A stretch of 20,270 nt of DNA from JAZTZP01 sp045637525 (GCA_045637525.1 JAZTZP010000142.1:1-20270), one strand, 5' to 3'; shown: positions 7,608 through 14,306, numbered from the stretch's first letter. The notes: generated by a model not told the origin, from the sequence alone. Numbers and translations are program-made.

Positions 7608-7635
7608 ATTATATCATGACAAATTATATTGTCAA
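7608..7635 (-). promoter_or_regulatory. Sigma-A promoter of the HAD/cellulase-like/phosphatase operon
   Basis: Reading the - strand, TTGACA (7635-7630) and TATAAT (7613-7608) are perfect boxes with a 16-nt spacer. The promoter sits between the Fic-EamA fusion gene and the HAD gene, so this operon is transcribed independently of the transporter genes upstream. Confidence 0.8.
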
Positions 7636-7679
7636 CCCCTTTGTTCTTCTTTTTCTTAGCATACTTCCACCAAATTATA

Positions 7680-8693
7680 TTACAGAATACATATCAGTAA
7701 AAGCGAAATCAATCCGCCGGCAATACCTAAAGCCTGACGCTTCGTTATTTTCTCCTTAAAAACAGCAATTGAAACCATCGAAGTTAAGATGATTGAACCT
7801 CCGTTTACAAGCGGGAAAAAAATCTGACCCGGCATAATTCCCGAAAGCTTTAAATTCAAAAAGTTCATGATAAAAGTACATATTCCGCAGATTATGGCGA
7901 ATGCATATTGCTTCTTTCCCATTTTTAAAGAACTCTTTTCCCTTTTCGCAAGTATTCCCGAAAATATAAACGAAAATAAAAATGATGTCGCCAAAAACAC
8001 AAATAATTCATTTTTATATGCGGAACTCTGATGAATTTTCTGAACAACTCCTATCATTCCCTGAAATATAAATGCAAGTGCAGAATATATAATCCAGCCT
8101 TTTCTCAGTTCTGTACCCTCTTCCTTTTGGAAAGAAATATATATAAAGAATATAAGTACAAGTATGGCAAATGCCTTTAAAATACTGAACTTCTCGTCAA
8201 AAAGAACCACTCCCGACATTGCCGGAATTATCATCGATGATGTAGTCAGCAGAACTGTAATATGCATAGGCCCTTTCGATAACGCCGTAAGCTTACAGAA
8301 ATTTGAAAACATTGTTAAAATGCCGAATAATAAGCCTAACATTACCGAATAAAACGATACTTCACCGCCTATTGCTCTTTCAGAATATTTGAATAAATCA
8401 CGATGAAGCTGTAAAATATATGAAGCCCTGACCCAAATGTATTCATAACTTTCATGAATAGTATTAAGCACATCCCTGTACCCCATTATTTCTTCTTCAT
8501 CACTATTACGCGGAGTTGTTTTTTCCTCACAAAGCTGCTGAACTCGTGTGCTTGTTGTAACTATTCCTTCTATTTTATTTGATGCCTCTGTACTTTGAAT
8601 TTTTGCTATTTCCACTAATTTTCCAAGCACGGCAGGCTTTTGTTTTAAATATAGCTCCTGTCTGCCTTTATATTCATGTATCTGCGCTATCAA
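7680..8693 (-). CDS. Chimeric reading frame: Fic N-terminal region fused to a 5'-truncated EamA/DMT transporter
   Basis: An open frame of 337 codons from a TTG. Residues 1-110 are the N-terminal part of a Fic protein (AQIHEYKGRQELYL, the inhibitory-helix motif SNKIEG, DEEEIMGYRDVLNTIHESYEYI, ILQLHRDLFKYS). The Fic core with its HPFxxGNGR motif is absent. From residue 111 (VSFYSVMLGLLFG) to the end the protein is an EamA drug/metabolite transporter. It aligns from about residue 58 of the neighbouring transporter, so two N-terminal membrane segments are missing and about eight remain. The junction is near 8363. The natural fic ATG at 8753 is followed by a stop codon, so the frame could only start at an internal TTG lacking a good ribosome binding site. 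It is probably non-functional, but the long open frame is intact. Confidence 0.72.
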   Translation of the reverse strand: MIAQIHEYKGRQELYLKQKPAVLGKLVEIAKIQSTEASNKIEGIVTTSTRVQQLCEEKTTPRNSDEEEIMGYRDVLNTIHESYEYIWVRASYILQLHRDLFKYSERAIGGEVSFYSVMLGLLFGILTMFSNFCKLTALSKGPMHITVLLTTSSMIIPAMSGVVLFDEKFSILKAFAILVLIFFIYISFQKEEGTELRKGWIIYSALAFIFQGMIGVVQKIHQSSAYKNELFVFLATSFLFSFIFSGILAKREKSSLKMGKKQYAFAIICGICTFIMNFLNLKLSGIMPGQIFFPLVNGGSIILTSMVSIAVFKEKITKRQALGIAGGLISLLLICIL

Positions 8694-8753
8694 ACCAACA
8701 ATCTCATTATCCCATTGTTTTTGCTCTAAAATATTATAATCAAAGTTTCACAT
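8364..8753 (-). pseudogene. 5' remnant of a fic gene with a stop at codon 2
   Basis: The original start is visible: GGAGGT (8765-8760), a 6-nt spacer, then ATG (8753-8751). The next codon is TGA (8750-8748), and the frame then continues NFDYNILEQKQWDNEIVGL into the Fic sequence below it. Fic relatives usually begin MRNF or MKNF, so TGA probably replaced CGA by one C-to-T change. Homology to Fic ends near 8364, before the catalytic loop. Fic enzymes transfer AMP or other phosphate groups to proteins. This piece keeps only the autoinhibitory and helical N-terminal part. Confidence 0.8.
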
Positions 8754-8780
8754 TCGCCTACCTCCATTCATTTTCACCTA

Positions 8781-8852
8781 ATTATACCATAGTTTTATGC
8801 GAAATTCAACATTTTAGGCGTATTATTTGCCTATTTTTATAATATTTTAGGC
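8781..8852 (-). promoter_or_regulatory. Promoter of the fic remnant with three ATTTTAGGC-like sites upstream
   Basis: On the - strand, TTGAAT (8809-8804) and TATAAT (8786-8781) are 17 nt apart. Just upstream lie two direct copies of ATTTTAGGC (+ strand 8811-8819 and 8844-8852), 33 bp apart, and between them an inverted copy, ATTTGCCTA (8825-8833). The spacing is close to three helical turns, which suggests a regulator binding site (inference). Confidence 0.6.
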
Positions 8853-8888
8853 TATTCCCGATTTCATAAATATACTACATCCTTTCTG

Positions 8889-9752
8889 CTATAAGCAACT
8901 AATCAATATAATTGATATTATTCCCAAAATCAAAACAACAATATCTTTGTTCTTAAGTCTCTCTTTAAAAAATATAATCCCCGTAATAAGAGAAAACAAT
9001 ATTGTACCTATATTAAGCACCGGAAAAAGTACTGCACTGTCAAGTAAACCGGCAAGCGTAGTATTAAGCAAATTACAGCATCCGAAAGCAATTCCCACAC
9101 CGGCGGCAGGTAAAATCTTTTTATTCAGAATTTTTTCACTGTCAGACTTTACAAATAATGAACACAAAAATGATACAATACCTGCAAAGAGAAATGCCAG
9201 CACTACAAATGCCGTTCTCTGTTCAGGATAAGAGGAATTTTGCTGTACTTTCTGCATAATTCCCAAACCGCCTGAAGACATCATTGCAATTATAATCGGA
9301 ATGATATAGTTATTACCGGCTGACTGCTTGTTTTCAGATTTTTTCATACCCGAAATAATAATTGCAGGTATTACGGTTAATATCCCTATTATATCAAAAA
9401 CCGATATTTGTTCATTCCACAGCAAGCATCCCGAAATAGTCGGAAAGATAAACCCCAGCGAGTAAACCGTTGAACAAACACTAATCTTACCGTTTTTTAA
9501 TGCAGAAGTATAGCACCACTGCGCAAGCAACAACAACATTCCGTAAATAAGAGCATAACAAAATGTCAGTACGGACACATTTCCGAAAAAATTACCGCTA
9601 AGCAATATCAAAGCTATACTACCCGCAAGAAAAATTGACGCTTGTGAAGAAAAGAAGCTTTTACTGCCGAATGACATTTCCGATATATTTTTGGAAAGCA
9701 GATTTCTCACAGTTCCTAAAACTACGCTTAAAATTAATAATACTATACTCAA
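8889..9752 (-). CDS. EamA/DMT-family membrane transporter
   Basis: A 287-residue protein with about ten hydrophobic segments in two homologous halves, the normal architecture and length of drug/metabolite transporter (EamA) permeases. The second half ends LFPVLNIGTILFSLITGIIFF followed by KERLKNKD, a typical EamA closing pattern. It sits in the cytoplasmic membrane; the substrate cannot be predicted. It begins at a TTG that overlaps the stop of the GH5 gene (TTGA), with GGGGAG 7 nt upstream, so it is translationally coupled to the glycosidase. That coupling hints at export or import of a sugar-related metabolite. Its 3' part is duplicated as a decayed fragment at 12955-13064. Confidence 0.85.
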   Translation of the reverse strand: MSIVLLILSVVLGTVRNLLSKNISEMSFGSKSFFSSQASIFLAGSIALILLSGNFFGNVSVLTFCYALIYGMLLLLAQWCYTSALKNGKISVCSTVYSLGFIFPTISGCLLWNEQISVFDIIGILTVIPAIIISGMKKSENKQSAGNNYIIPIIIAMMSSGGLGIMQKVQQNSSYPEQRTAFVVLAFLFAGIVSFLCSLFVKSDSEKILNKKILPAAGVGIAFGCCNLLNTTLAGLLDSAVLFPVLNIGTILFSLITGIIFFKERLKNKDIVVLILGIISIILISCL

Positions 9753-10843
9753 TCTACTTCTCCCCGAATAATTCTTCCCATTTCTTCACTTAAAATCTGT
9801 CTGCTGTCATCATCAACAAGGCTGAATCTGTTACCGTCATTAGGAGTGCTTAAATAATTCCATACAGAGTAGGGAATATCCCACTCCTTTAATATCGTTA
9901 TCATATCACGCATCCAGTTTTCACGATACTTTATATTGCAATGCCGGATTGTGCCGAACTCGCCGCACCATAAAATTTTATCGGGATGATTTTCGATAAA
10001 GCGTTTTGCAGGTTCAAGGCAACTTCTCAAAATCTCAATATCAATTCTGTCGATATCGCTGTAAGCGTTGTTATTGCCATACAGTAATCGGTGAAAATCT
10101 CTGTAACGCTCTACATCATCGGTGGGGTATGGCATTTTTCTGTTATAATACAGCTGAGCCGCCTGCAATACACCCTGTTGATGTGTAAATTCATGCGGTG
10201 TATAAGAGTGGAATGTATAAATAATATTTTCATCATCATATACCTTGATATAATCAAGTCCCGGAGGGTTGTTCCATTCAGTACCTCCCACAACAATCAA
10301 ACGGTTTTTATTAGTACATCTTATTGCATTGATTGTTTTTTCTGCCAGAGAATTCCATTCGTCAGCGGTGCCATTAACAACTTCATTCAAAAGCTCAAAA
10401 ACAACGTCATCATCGCCCGAAAATTCTTCTTCAAGCTTTACCCATACTGCTATAAACCTTTTTTGAAGTTCTTCATCCTGCATAAGTCCGCTTTCTTCCA
10501 AAATATCACAATAGTTTCCTATGGCTTTATGCATATTCAGTACCGGACGCAAGTTATATTTTTTACACCATCCGACAAAATCGTGTAAAATATCAATAAT
10601 TTTTTCTCTGTATGTATATGGGCTTTCCTCCACTACTATTTGGTCAAAACCCAAACGGATGTGGTCCATACCAAGCGATGCTATATATTTAACATCGCTT
10701 TCGGTAATATAGCTCTCGAAATGCTCCATATCTCCCACAGTAATCATTAATCTTTTATCTTTCGGCAAAACATTAAACCGCTTGTAGTTTGTTAGCCAGC
10801 CGCCTATTCCCATACCTTTTTGAAAGTTTACAATTTTTTTCAT
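9749..10843 (-). CDS. Glycoside hydrolase family 5 (endoglucanase-like) protein
   Basis: A 364-residue clan GH-A enzyme. Sites seen: GMGIGGWLTNY at the start, HIRLGFDQ near 61-68, acid/base Glu154 in FELLNEV, FHSYTPHEFTHQ near 211-222, and nucleophile Glu295 in WCGEFG. GH5 enzymes cleave beta-glycosidic bonds in glucans, mannans or related oligosaccharides. There is no signal peptide, so it probably acts inside the cell on imported oligosaccharides. The start at 10843 is chosen because AAGGAG lies 6 nt before it; an in-frame ATG at 10867 would fall almost at the transcription start. It is coupled to the EamA gene and diverges from the AraC gene. Confidence 0.87.
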   Translation of the reverse strand: MKKIVNFQKGMGIGGWLTNYKRFNVLPKDKRLMITVGDMEHFESYITESDVKYIASLGMDHIRLGFDQIVVEESPYTYREKIIDILHDFVGWCKKYNLRPVLNMHKAIGNYCDILEESGLMQDEELQKRFIAVWVKLEEEFSGDDDVVFELLNEVVNGTADEWNSLAEKTINAIRCTNKNRLIVVGGTEWNNPPGLDYIKVYDDENIIYTFHSYTPHEFTHQQGVLQAAQLYYNRKMPYPTDDVERYRDFHRLLYGNNNAYSDIDRIDIEILRSCLEPAKRFIENHPDKILWCGEFGTIRHCNIKYRENWMRDMITILKEWDIPYSVWNYLSTPNDGNRFSLVDDDSRQILSEEMGRIIRGEVD

Positions 10844-10875
10844 AACAAACTCCTTTTTTATTATCATTTTATTGT

Positions 10876-10881
10876 ATTATA
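10876..10881 (-). promoter_or_regulatory. -10 box of the GH5-EamA operon
   Basis: TATAAT (within GTATAATAC) lies on the - strand 33 nt before the GH5 start codon. No good -35 box is found 16-18 nt upstream, which fits a promoter that needs an activator such as the divergent AraC protein. Confidence 0.5.
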
Positions 10882-10924
10882 CAACAAAAATTCAATTATG
10901 TGTTAGTATTTTTTATAGAACTAC

Positions 10925-10953
10925 TTGTCAAAAAGATAGATTTATGATAATAT
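10925..10953 (+). promoter_or_regulatory. Promoter of the AraC-family gene
   Basis: TTGTCA (10925-10930) and TAATAT (10948-10953) are separated by 17 nt, with one and two mismatches to consensus respectively. They lie about 55 nt before the AraC start codon, in the region shared with the GH5 promoter. Confidence 0.5.
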
Positions 10954-11008
10954 ATAATCAATATACTGAAATACAAACAGAACGTATCGGAAGAGAGATG
11001 AAGTTAAG

Positions 11009-11773
11009 ATGACCGCCCGACATACTACGGATTTTCAGATTAATTGTACTCAGAATGGTGTAAAACAATATCCTTTCCATAAGCATAATAACTATGAAAT
11101 CATGATTTATCTTTCCGGGGAAGGTTATATGAGAACACAGGACGGAAATTATTCTTTTTCGCCCGGAACTATAATTATAATCCCACCCGGAACAGAGCAT
11201 GGTTCAACATCTGAAAATGGATTTAAAAACATCTCGGTTATGGGAGATTTCGGACAATATTTATTTTTCGAAAAACCTGTTGTAACTTGTGATAATGAAA
11301 ACTGTGAAGGCCGTTCGCTGGCTGAAATAATATACAGCAACAGATACTTAAGTAATGACTATCTGTCTGCTCTTTGTTTGTCATATGTATATTTTGTTCT
11401 GCAAAATTTAAGAATAGAGGCCGGCATAAGTATGGAAGTAAATAAAGTAATAGCCGAAATCATGAACCGTTTTCACGAATACGACTTTAATTTAAGTGAA
11501 CTGCTGAAAAAGAGCGGTTATGCCGAAGATTATATTCGTTCACGATTCAGACAAATTACCGGAAAAACGCCAAAGAAATTTTTGAGAGATGTGCGTATAA
11601 AGCATGCTTGTTATCTTATTGAAATTTATGCAAGAAAAATTTCACTGACACAAATTTGCGAACAGTGCGGTTATATAGATTATGTCTATTTTTCTAAAAA
11701 TTTTAAACAAGTAACAGGAATTTCTCCACGAGAATATAAAAACTCTTTCTTAGTTACAACAATACTTTCCTGA
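11009..11773 (+). CDS. AraC-family transcriptional regulator with cupin sensor domain
   Basis: A 254-residue protein. Residues about 15-90 form an AraC-type cupin ligand-binding domain (HKHNNYEIMIYLSGEG, then FSPGTIIIIPPGTEHG). Residues about 150-250 form the double helix-turn-helix DNA-binding domain (LSELLKKSGYAEDYIRSRFRQITGKTP, then LTQICEQCGYIDYVYFSKNFKQVTGISPREY). Such proteins usually sense a sugar or sugar derivative and activate an adjacent operon. It diverges from the GH5-EamA operon across about 165 bp and is the obvious candidate regulator (inference). The ribosome binding site is weak (GGAAGAGAG). Confidence 0.9.
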   Translation: MTARHTTDFQINCTQNGVKQYPFHKHNNYEIMIYLSGEGYMRTQDGNYSFSPGTIIIIPPGTEHGSTSENGFKNISVMGDFGQYLFFEKPVVTCDNENCEGRSLAEIIYSNRYLSNDYLSALCLSYVYFVLQNLRIEAGISMEVNKVIAEIMNRFHEYDFNLSELLKKSGYAEDYIRSRFRQITGKTPKKFLRDVRIKHACYLIEIYARKISLTQICEQCGYIDYVYFSKNFKQVTGISPREYKNSFLVTTILS

Positions 11774-11844
11774 TATAATTATAAAAGTATTTTCTTTTTG
11801 AGTTATATTACCTTTATAAAAAAACACATTTTGATTATTTTATA

Positions 11845-11879
11845 TTGACAAATTCAAAAGAATATTATATAATATTCTT
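11845..11879 (+). promoter_or_regulatory. Promoter of the DUF4160-DUF2442 pair with palindromic operator
   Basis: TTGACA (11845-11850) and TATAAT (11868-11873) are perfect boxes with a 17-nt spacer. A perfect 22-bp palindrome (11858-11879, half-site AAGAATATTAT) covers the -10 box. A protein bound there would block RNA polymerase, so this is a likely operator (inference). Confidence 0.75.
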
Positions 11880-11929
11880 AACAGGTATTTAATAAAGCAT
11901 TTAAAATATTTAAAAGGATTTGATGAATA

Positions 11930-12190
11930 ATGCCAACAATATGCATGTTTAGAGGAATAAAAATATATATTAACTGGAGAGAACATCAACCGCCGCATTT
12001 TCATGCAACCTATGGTGGTAAAGAGGTTATAGTATCAATTAAAGAATTGGAAGTCATAGACGGAGAAATACCAAACAAGCAATTGAAAATGCTCTTAGGT
12101 TGGGCTGCTTTTCATCAGGAAGAATTGTTTGAAAATTGGGCTCTTGCTGAAGGTAATCAGGAATTATTTGCTATTGACCCATTGAAATAA
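11930..12190 (+). CDS. DUF4160 family protein
   Basis: An 86-residue protein containing the DUF4160 hallmark: a short beta strand with MFRGIKIYINWREHQPPHFHATYGGKEV, in which the PPHFHA block is strongly conserved, then a helix with KQLKMLLGWAAFHQEELFENW. It is soluble with no signal peptide. DUF4160 and DUF2442 genes are often adjacent, and the pair has the size and layout of a toxin-antitoxin-like module, but no activity is established to my knowledge. AAAGGA lies 11 nt before the ATG. The DUF2442 gene follows after 31 nt. Confidence 0.88.
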   Translation: MPTICMFRGIKIYINWREHQPPHFHATYGGKEVIVSIKELEVIDGEIPNKQLKMLLGWAAFHQEELFENWALAEGNQELFAIDPLK

Positions 12191-12221
12191 TACGGCTGAA
12201 TTAGTAAAGGAGAGTGAAACC

Positions 12222-12575
12222 ATGGGAAAGAATGTTGAATATTATCTATCCAAAGGATTTGATAAGAAGATGGCAGAGTATTTTGTGGCCGGCAGAAGAA
12301 GAATAACCGGCGTTATACCGAATGATGATTTCACTTTAACACTTAGTTTTGACAACGGCGAAAAACGACTTTATAATGCCGCCCCCCTGCTCGTGCCGGG
12401 TACAGTATTTGAAACCTTTGCAGATATAAGAAATTTCCGCAGAGTATATATAGATGATGAACACTGTATATCATGGGACATTAATCCCGATATTGACAGC
12501 AATGTTGTTTGGAATAATAAAGTTGATTTATGCCCTGATAGTTGCTATATCGATAGCATGCCGATTCAAGAATAA
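12222..12575 (+). CDS. DUF2442 family protein
   Basis: A 117-residue protein. The core, residues about 27-95, is DUF2442: ITGVIPNDDFTLTLSFDNGEKRLYNAAPLL, then FADIRNFRRVYIDDEHCISWDINPDID, the usual pattern of this family, which ends in W(D/P)-rich sequence. Before it is a helix with KGFDKKMAEYFVAGRRR, seen in longer family members. AAAGGAGAG precedes the ATG. It is the second gene of the pair with DUF4160 and is followed by a terminator. Which of the two could bind the palindromic operator is unknown. Confidence 0.88.
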   Translation: MGKNVEYYLSKGFDKKMAEYFVAGRRRITGVIPNDDFTLTLSFDNGEKRLYNAAPLLVPGTVFETFADIRNFRRVYIDDEHCISWDINPDIDSNVVWNNKVDLCPDSCYIDSMPIQE

Positions 12576-12605
12576 ATATGGCAATTTACTAACAAAGTGT
12601 ATTTT

Positions 12606-12640
12606 AAAAAAGCCTGAACCCAAGCGGTTTAGGCTTTTTT
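12606..12640 (+). terminator. Terminator after the DUF4160-DUF2442 operon
   Basis: A 15-bp stem (12606-12620 with 12626-12640, core AAGCCTGAACC / GGTTTAGGCTT, one G-T mismatch) with loop CAAGC ends in six T. It lies 30 nt after the DUF2442 stop codon. Confidence 0.9.
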
Positions 12641-12675
12641 GGCAAACGAGAATGATAAAGATGCCTTGTATTTTA

Positions 12676-12754
12676 ATGAAGTATTTGCCTTATGGCGAAT
12701 ATGAAGCAGTGGCTTTGCCACTATGAAGTAAATCCGCTTTGCGAATTTATGAAG
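12676..12754. repeat. Hairpin array with ATGAAG linkers
   Basis: Four ATGAAG(T/C) linkers (12676-12682, 12701-12707, 12723-12729, 12749-12755) separate three different hairpins: ATTTGCC/GGCGAAT (12683-12700), AGTGGC/GCCACT (12708-12722) and AAATCCGC/GCGAATTT (12730-12748). The loops are 3-4 nt. The design equals that of the ATTTCAC arrays, and the linker in GTGAAAT orientation is similar in sequence. The array abuts the broken 3' end of the fic remnant. Confidence 0.85.
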
Positions 12755-12765
12755 CAAAGCGTTCC

Positions 12766-12954
12766 AAAATCACGATAAGCTGAAAGAATAATTCCAAGTA
12801 TATATTTTATAAACGGTTCCGGATTATTATTGTTTTCATGGCAATTAACACCACTTCGTTCAAGAACCTCATAGTATTTTGATTTTGTCTTTTCTATTTT
12901 GCTTTCTATACTGATATACCTTCCTACCACATAACCACAACGATATAAAAGCAA
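12766..12954 (-). pseudogene. 3' remnant of a fic gene
   Basis: The - strand encodes LLLYRCGYVVGRYISIESK, IEKTKSKYYEVLERSG, and PFIKYILGIILSAYRDF. This is the helical region that directly follows the HPFxxGNGRxxR motif in Fic proteins of the same kind as the 5' remnant at 8364-8753. The catalytic motif itself and everything before it are missing. The usual C-terminal winged-helix part is also gone: the frame runs into the ATGAAG hairpin array. It is joined without a break to an EamA fragment. Confidence 0.78.
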
Positions 12955-13064
12955 AACCGCAGCATCTTTAATCTTAAGTCTCTCTCTGAAAAATATTATG
13001 CCCATTATAAGTGATAACAGCATCGTTCCTATATTGAGCACAGGAAACAAAAACCGCACTGTCA
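12955..13064 (-). pseudogene. EamA transporter gene fragment
   Basis: The - strand encodes FLFPVLNIGTMLLSLIMGI and IFFRERLKIKD, close to the C-terminal end of the intact transporter at 8889-9752 (LFPVLNIGTILFSLITGIIFFKERLKNKD). DNA similarity continues to about 13064 (shared GCACTGTCAAG), but one extra base there shifts the frame, so only about 110 bp of a decayed paralogue survive. The end of the fragment joins the fic remnant at about 12954, where both genes encode a run of leucines. Confidence 0.8.
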
Positions 13065-13103
13065 AGCACGTGCCATACCATCCCGCAACTCTTTCCGTAT
13101 AAA

Positions 13104-13143
13104 GTAAAAATGACAATCACGTGTAAATGATCATCATTTTTAC
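13104..13143 (-). terminator. Probable terminator of the catalase operon
   Basis: A perfect 10-bp inverted repeat GTAAAAATGA (13104-13113) / TCATTTTTAC (13134-13143) lies 17 nt beyond the stop codon of the small gene. On the - strand it is followed by TTTAT. The stem is AT-rich and the loop is 20 nt, so it is weaker than the other terminators here. Confidence 0.5.
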
Positions 13144-13159
13144 CGAAAATTATTTATCT

Positions 13160-13435
13160 TTATAAATCCTGCAAATCTGCTGATGAAAGATCATTTTCTA
13201 TATTATCTCTTGCCAGATCTGTGTCGATCACCGGATAAACAGAAGATATTGGTCTTTCAGTTACAGGAACAGCCTTATGATACACCTTTTGTGACGGCGG
13301 CATTGTACCGGCTATTATCGGGTTTGCCTGTTCCTTGGTGTGTTTTGCCTTACCCTGAATCTCAGGTACCGGCGGCACATCATTTCCCGGCTTTGTATGA
13401 GTACGGTCTATTCTTTTCATTCCTTGTTTTGCCAT
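13160..13435 (-). CDS. Small protein of unknown function downstream of the manganese catalase
   Basis: A 91-residue protein starting MAKQGMKRIDRTHTKPGND. It is hydrophilic, proline-rich in the middle (PPVPEIQGKAKHTKEQANP) and ends with an acidic stretch (DNIENDLSSADLQDL). No membrane segment or known domain was recognised, and most of the chain is probably disordered. The ATG at 13435 is chosen because GAGGTG lies about 9 nt before it. The open frame extends further upstream, but that part overlaps the catalase gene. It lies 34 nt after the catalase and is probably cotranscribed. Catalases of this family occur in spore coats, so a coat role is possible (inference only). Confidence 0.7.
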   Translation of the reverse strand: MAKQGMKRIDRTHTKPGNDVPPVPEIQGKAKHTKEQANPIIAGTMPPSQKVYHKAVPVTERPISSVYPVIDTDLARDNIENDLSSADLQDL

Positions 13436-13469
13436 TTTAAAAATCACCTCACAACTAACTCCAAACCGT

Positions 13470-14138
13470 TTAATTAAACGACGGTTTATTAACATCCACC
13501 TCTTTTGGGCTACTGCCTGAAGGAGACGGTTCAGACATACTGAAATACATCCTTGCCGCCTTTGTTGTTCCGAAATCACGGTTAGAGCCCGTGTCCTGAA
13601 CCCTGTTAAATGCATCTTTAAACATTGCATTATGAGCTTCCTCACGATTTAAAAGAAAATCTATGGTTTCTCTCACTTTTTTATCCTCAATCTGACGGTA
13701 CAAATATTCATATACAACCTTGGCTCTTTGTTCGGATGCTATATTTGACAATAAATCAGCACACAAATCTCCCGTTACCGTTACATAATCACTTGTCCAT
13801 GAATATCCCGATGCATTTATAAGTCCGGGATTTAAACCCAATATCACATGTGACTGAATTTCCCCTGCCGGAACTTTGCCTGCATCAACATCATGTCCGT
13901 TCAACAGATTTATCGTCTGTGCAACCATTTCCATATGCCCCAATTCTTCCGCCGCTATATCAAGAAACAAATCCTTTATTTCCGGATCCTTTATTCTGAA
14001 GCTTTGTGATATATACTGCATCGCCGCCTTAAGCTCGCCGTTCCCGCCTCCGAGCTGTTCCTGCAAAAGTGTCGCATACTGCGGATTGGGCTTCTCAATC
14101 CCTACCGGATGAAATAACATTTTTTCGTGTTTAAACAT
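13470..14138 (-). CDS. Manganese catalase family protein
   Basis: A 222-residue ferritin-like protein. Dimanganese ligand motifs are visible: GELKAAMQYI (Glu35), AAEELGHMEM near 62-71, EQRAKVVYEYLYRQIEDKKV near 147-166, and REEAHNAMF near 178-186. It starts MFKHEKMLFHP. It breaks down hydrogen peroxide, or is related to the CotJC spore-coat catalases. It is shorter than typical manganese catalases (about 270 residues) because of a shorter C-terminal region. The ATG at 14138 follows GAGGTG at 7 nt; the upstream TTG in the same frame overlaps the ribosome binding site and is rejected. A small unknown gene follows. Upstream 14139-14306 holds no other gene. Confidence 0.88.
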   Translation of the reverse strand: MFKHEKMLFHPVGIEKPNPQYATLLQEQLGGGNGELKAAMQYISQSFRIKDPEIKDLFLDIAAEELGHMEMVAQTINLLNGHDVDAGKVPAGEIQSHVILGLNPGLINASGYSWTSDYVTVTGDLCADLLSNIASEQRAKVVYEYLYRQIEDKKVRETIDFLLNREEAHNAMFKDAFNRVQDTGSNRDFGTTKAARMYFSMSEPSPSGSSPKEVDVNKPSFN

Positions 14139-14306
14139 AAAATCACACCTCAATTTATAAGAATACGCTAATATTCTTACCGATTAAAGGTGTGATTATT
14201 CTTAAATAAATAATATTCCTTCTCCTGTCTATCAAAACCAAGAACTTCCCAATCCCGGCGGATTTCCAAAATCAACAACATCCGCTAACTGCAACAGCCC
14301 TTTTGT

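Noticed and set aside
8742..8765. Recoding of TGA as an amino acid to explain codon 2 of fic
   Set aside because: TGA ends other intact genes in this window (the AraC gene and the GH5 gene), so it is read as stop here.
10091..10588. 165-codon + strand frame opposite the GH5 gene
   Set aside because: It lies fully inside a gene with intact catalytic motifs on the other strand, and its hydrophobic composition is a by-product of that coding sequence.
13160..13645. Longer 161-codon form of the small protein behind the catalase
   Set aside because: The first 70 codons overlap the 3' end of the catalase gene in another frame. A good ribosome binding site exists only for the ATG at 13435.
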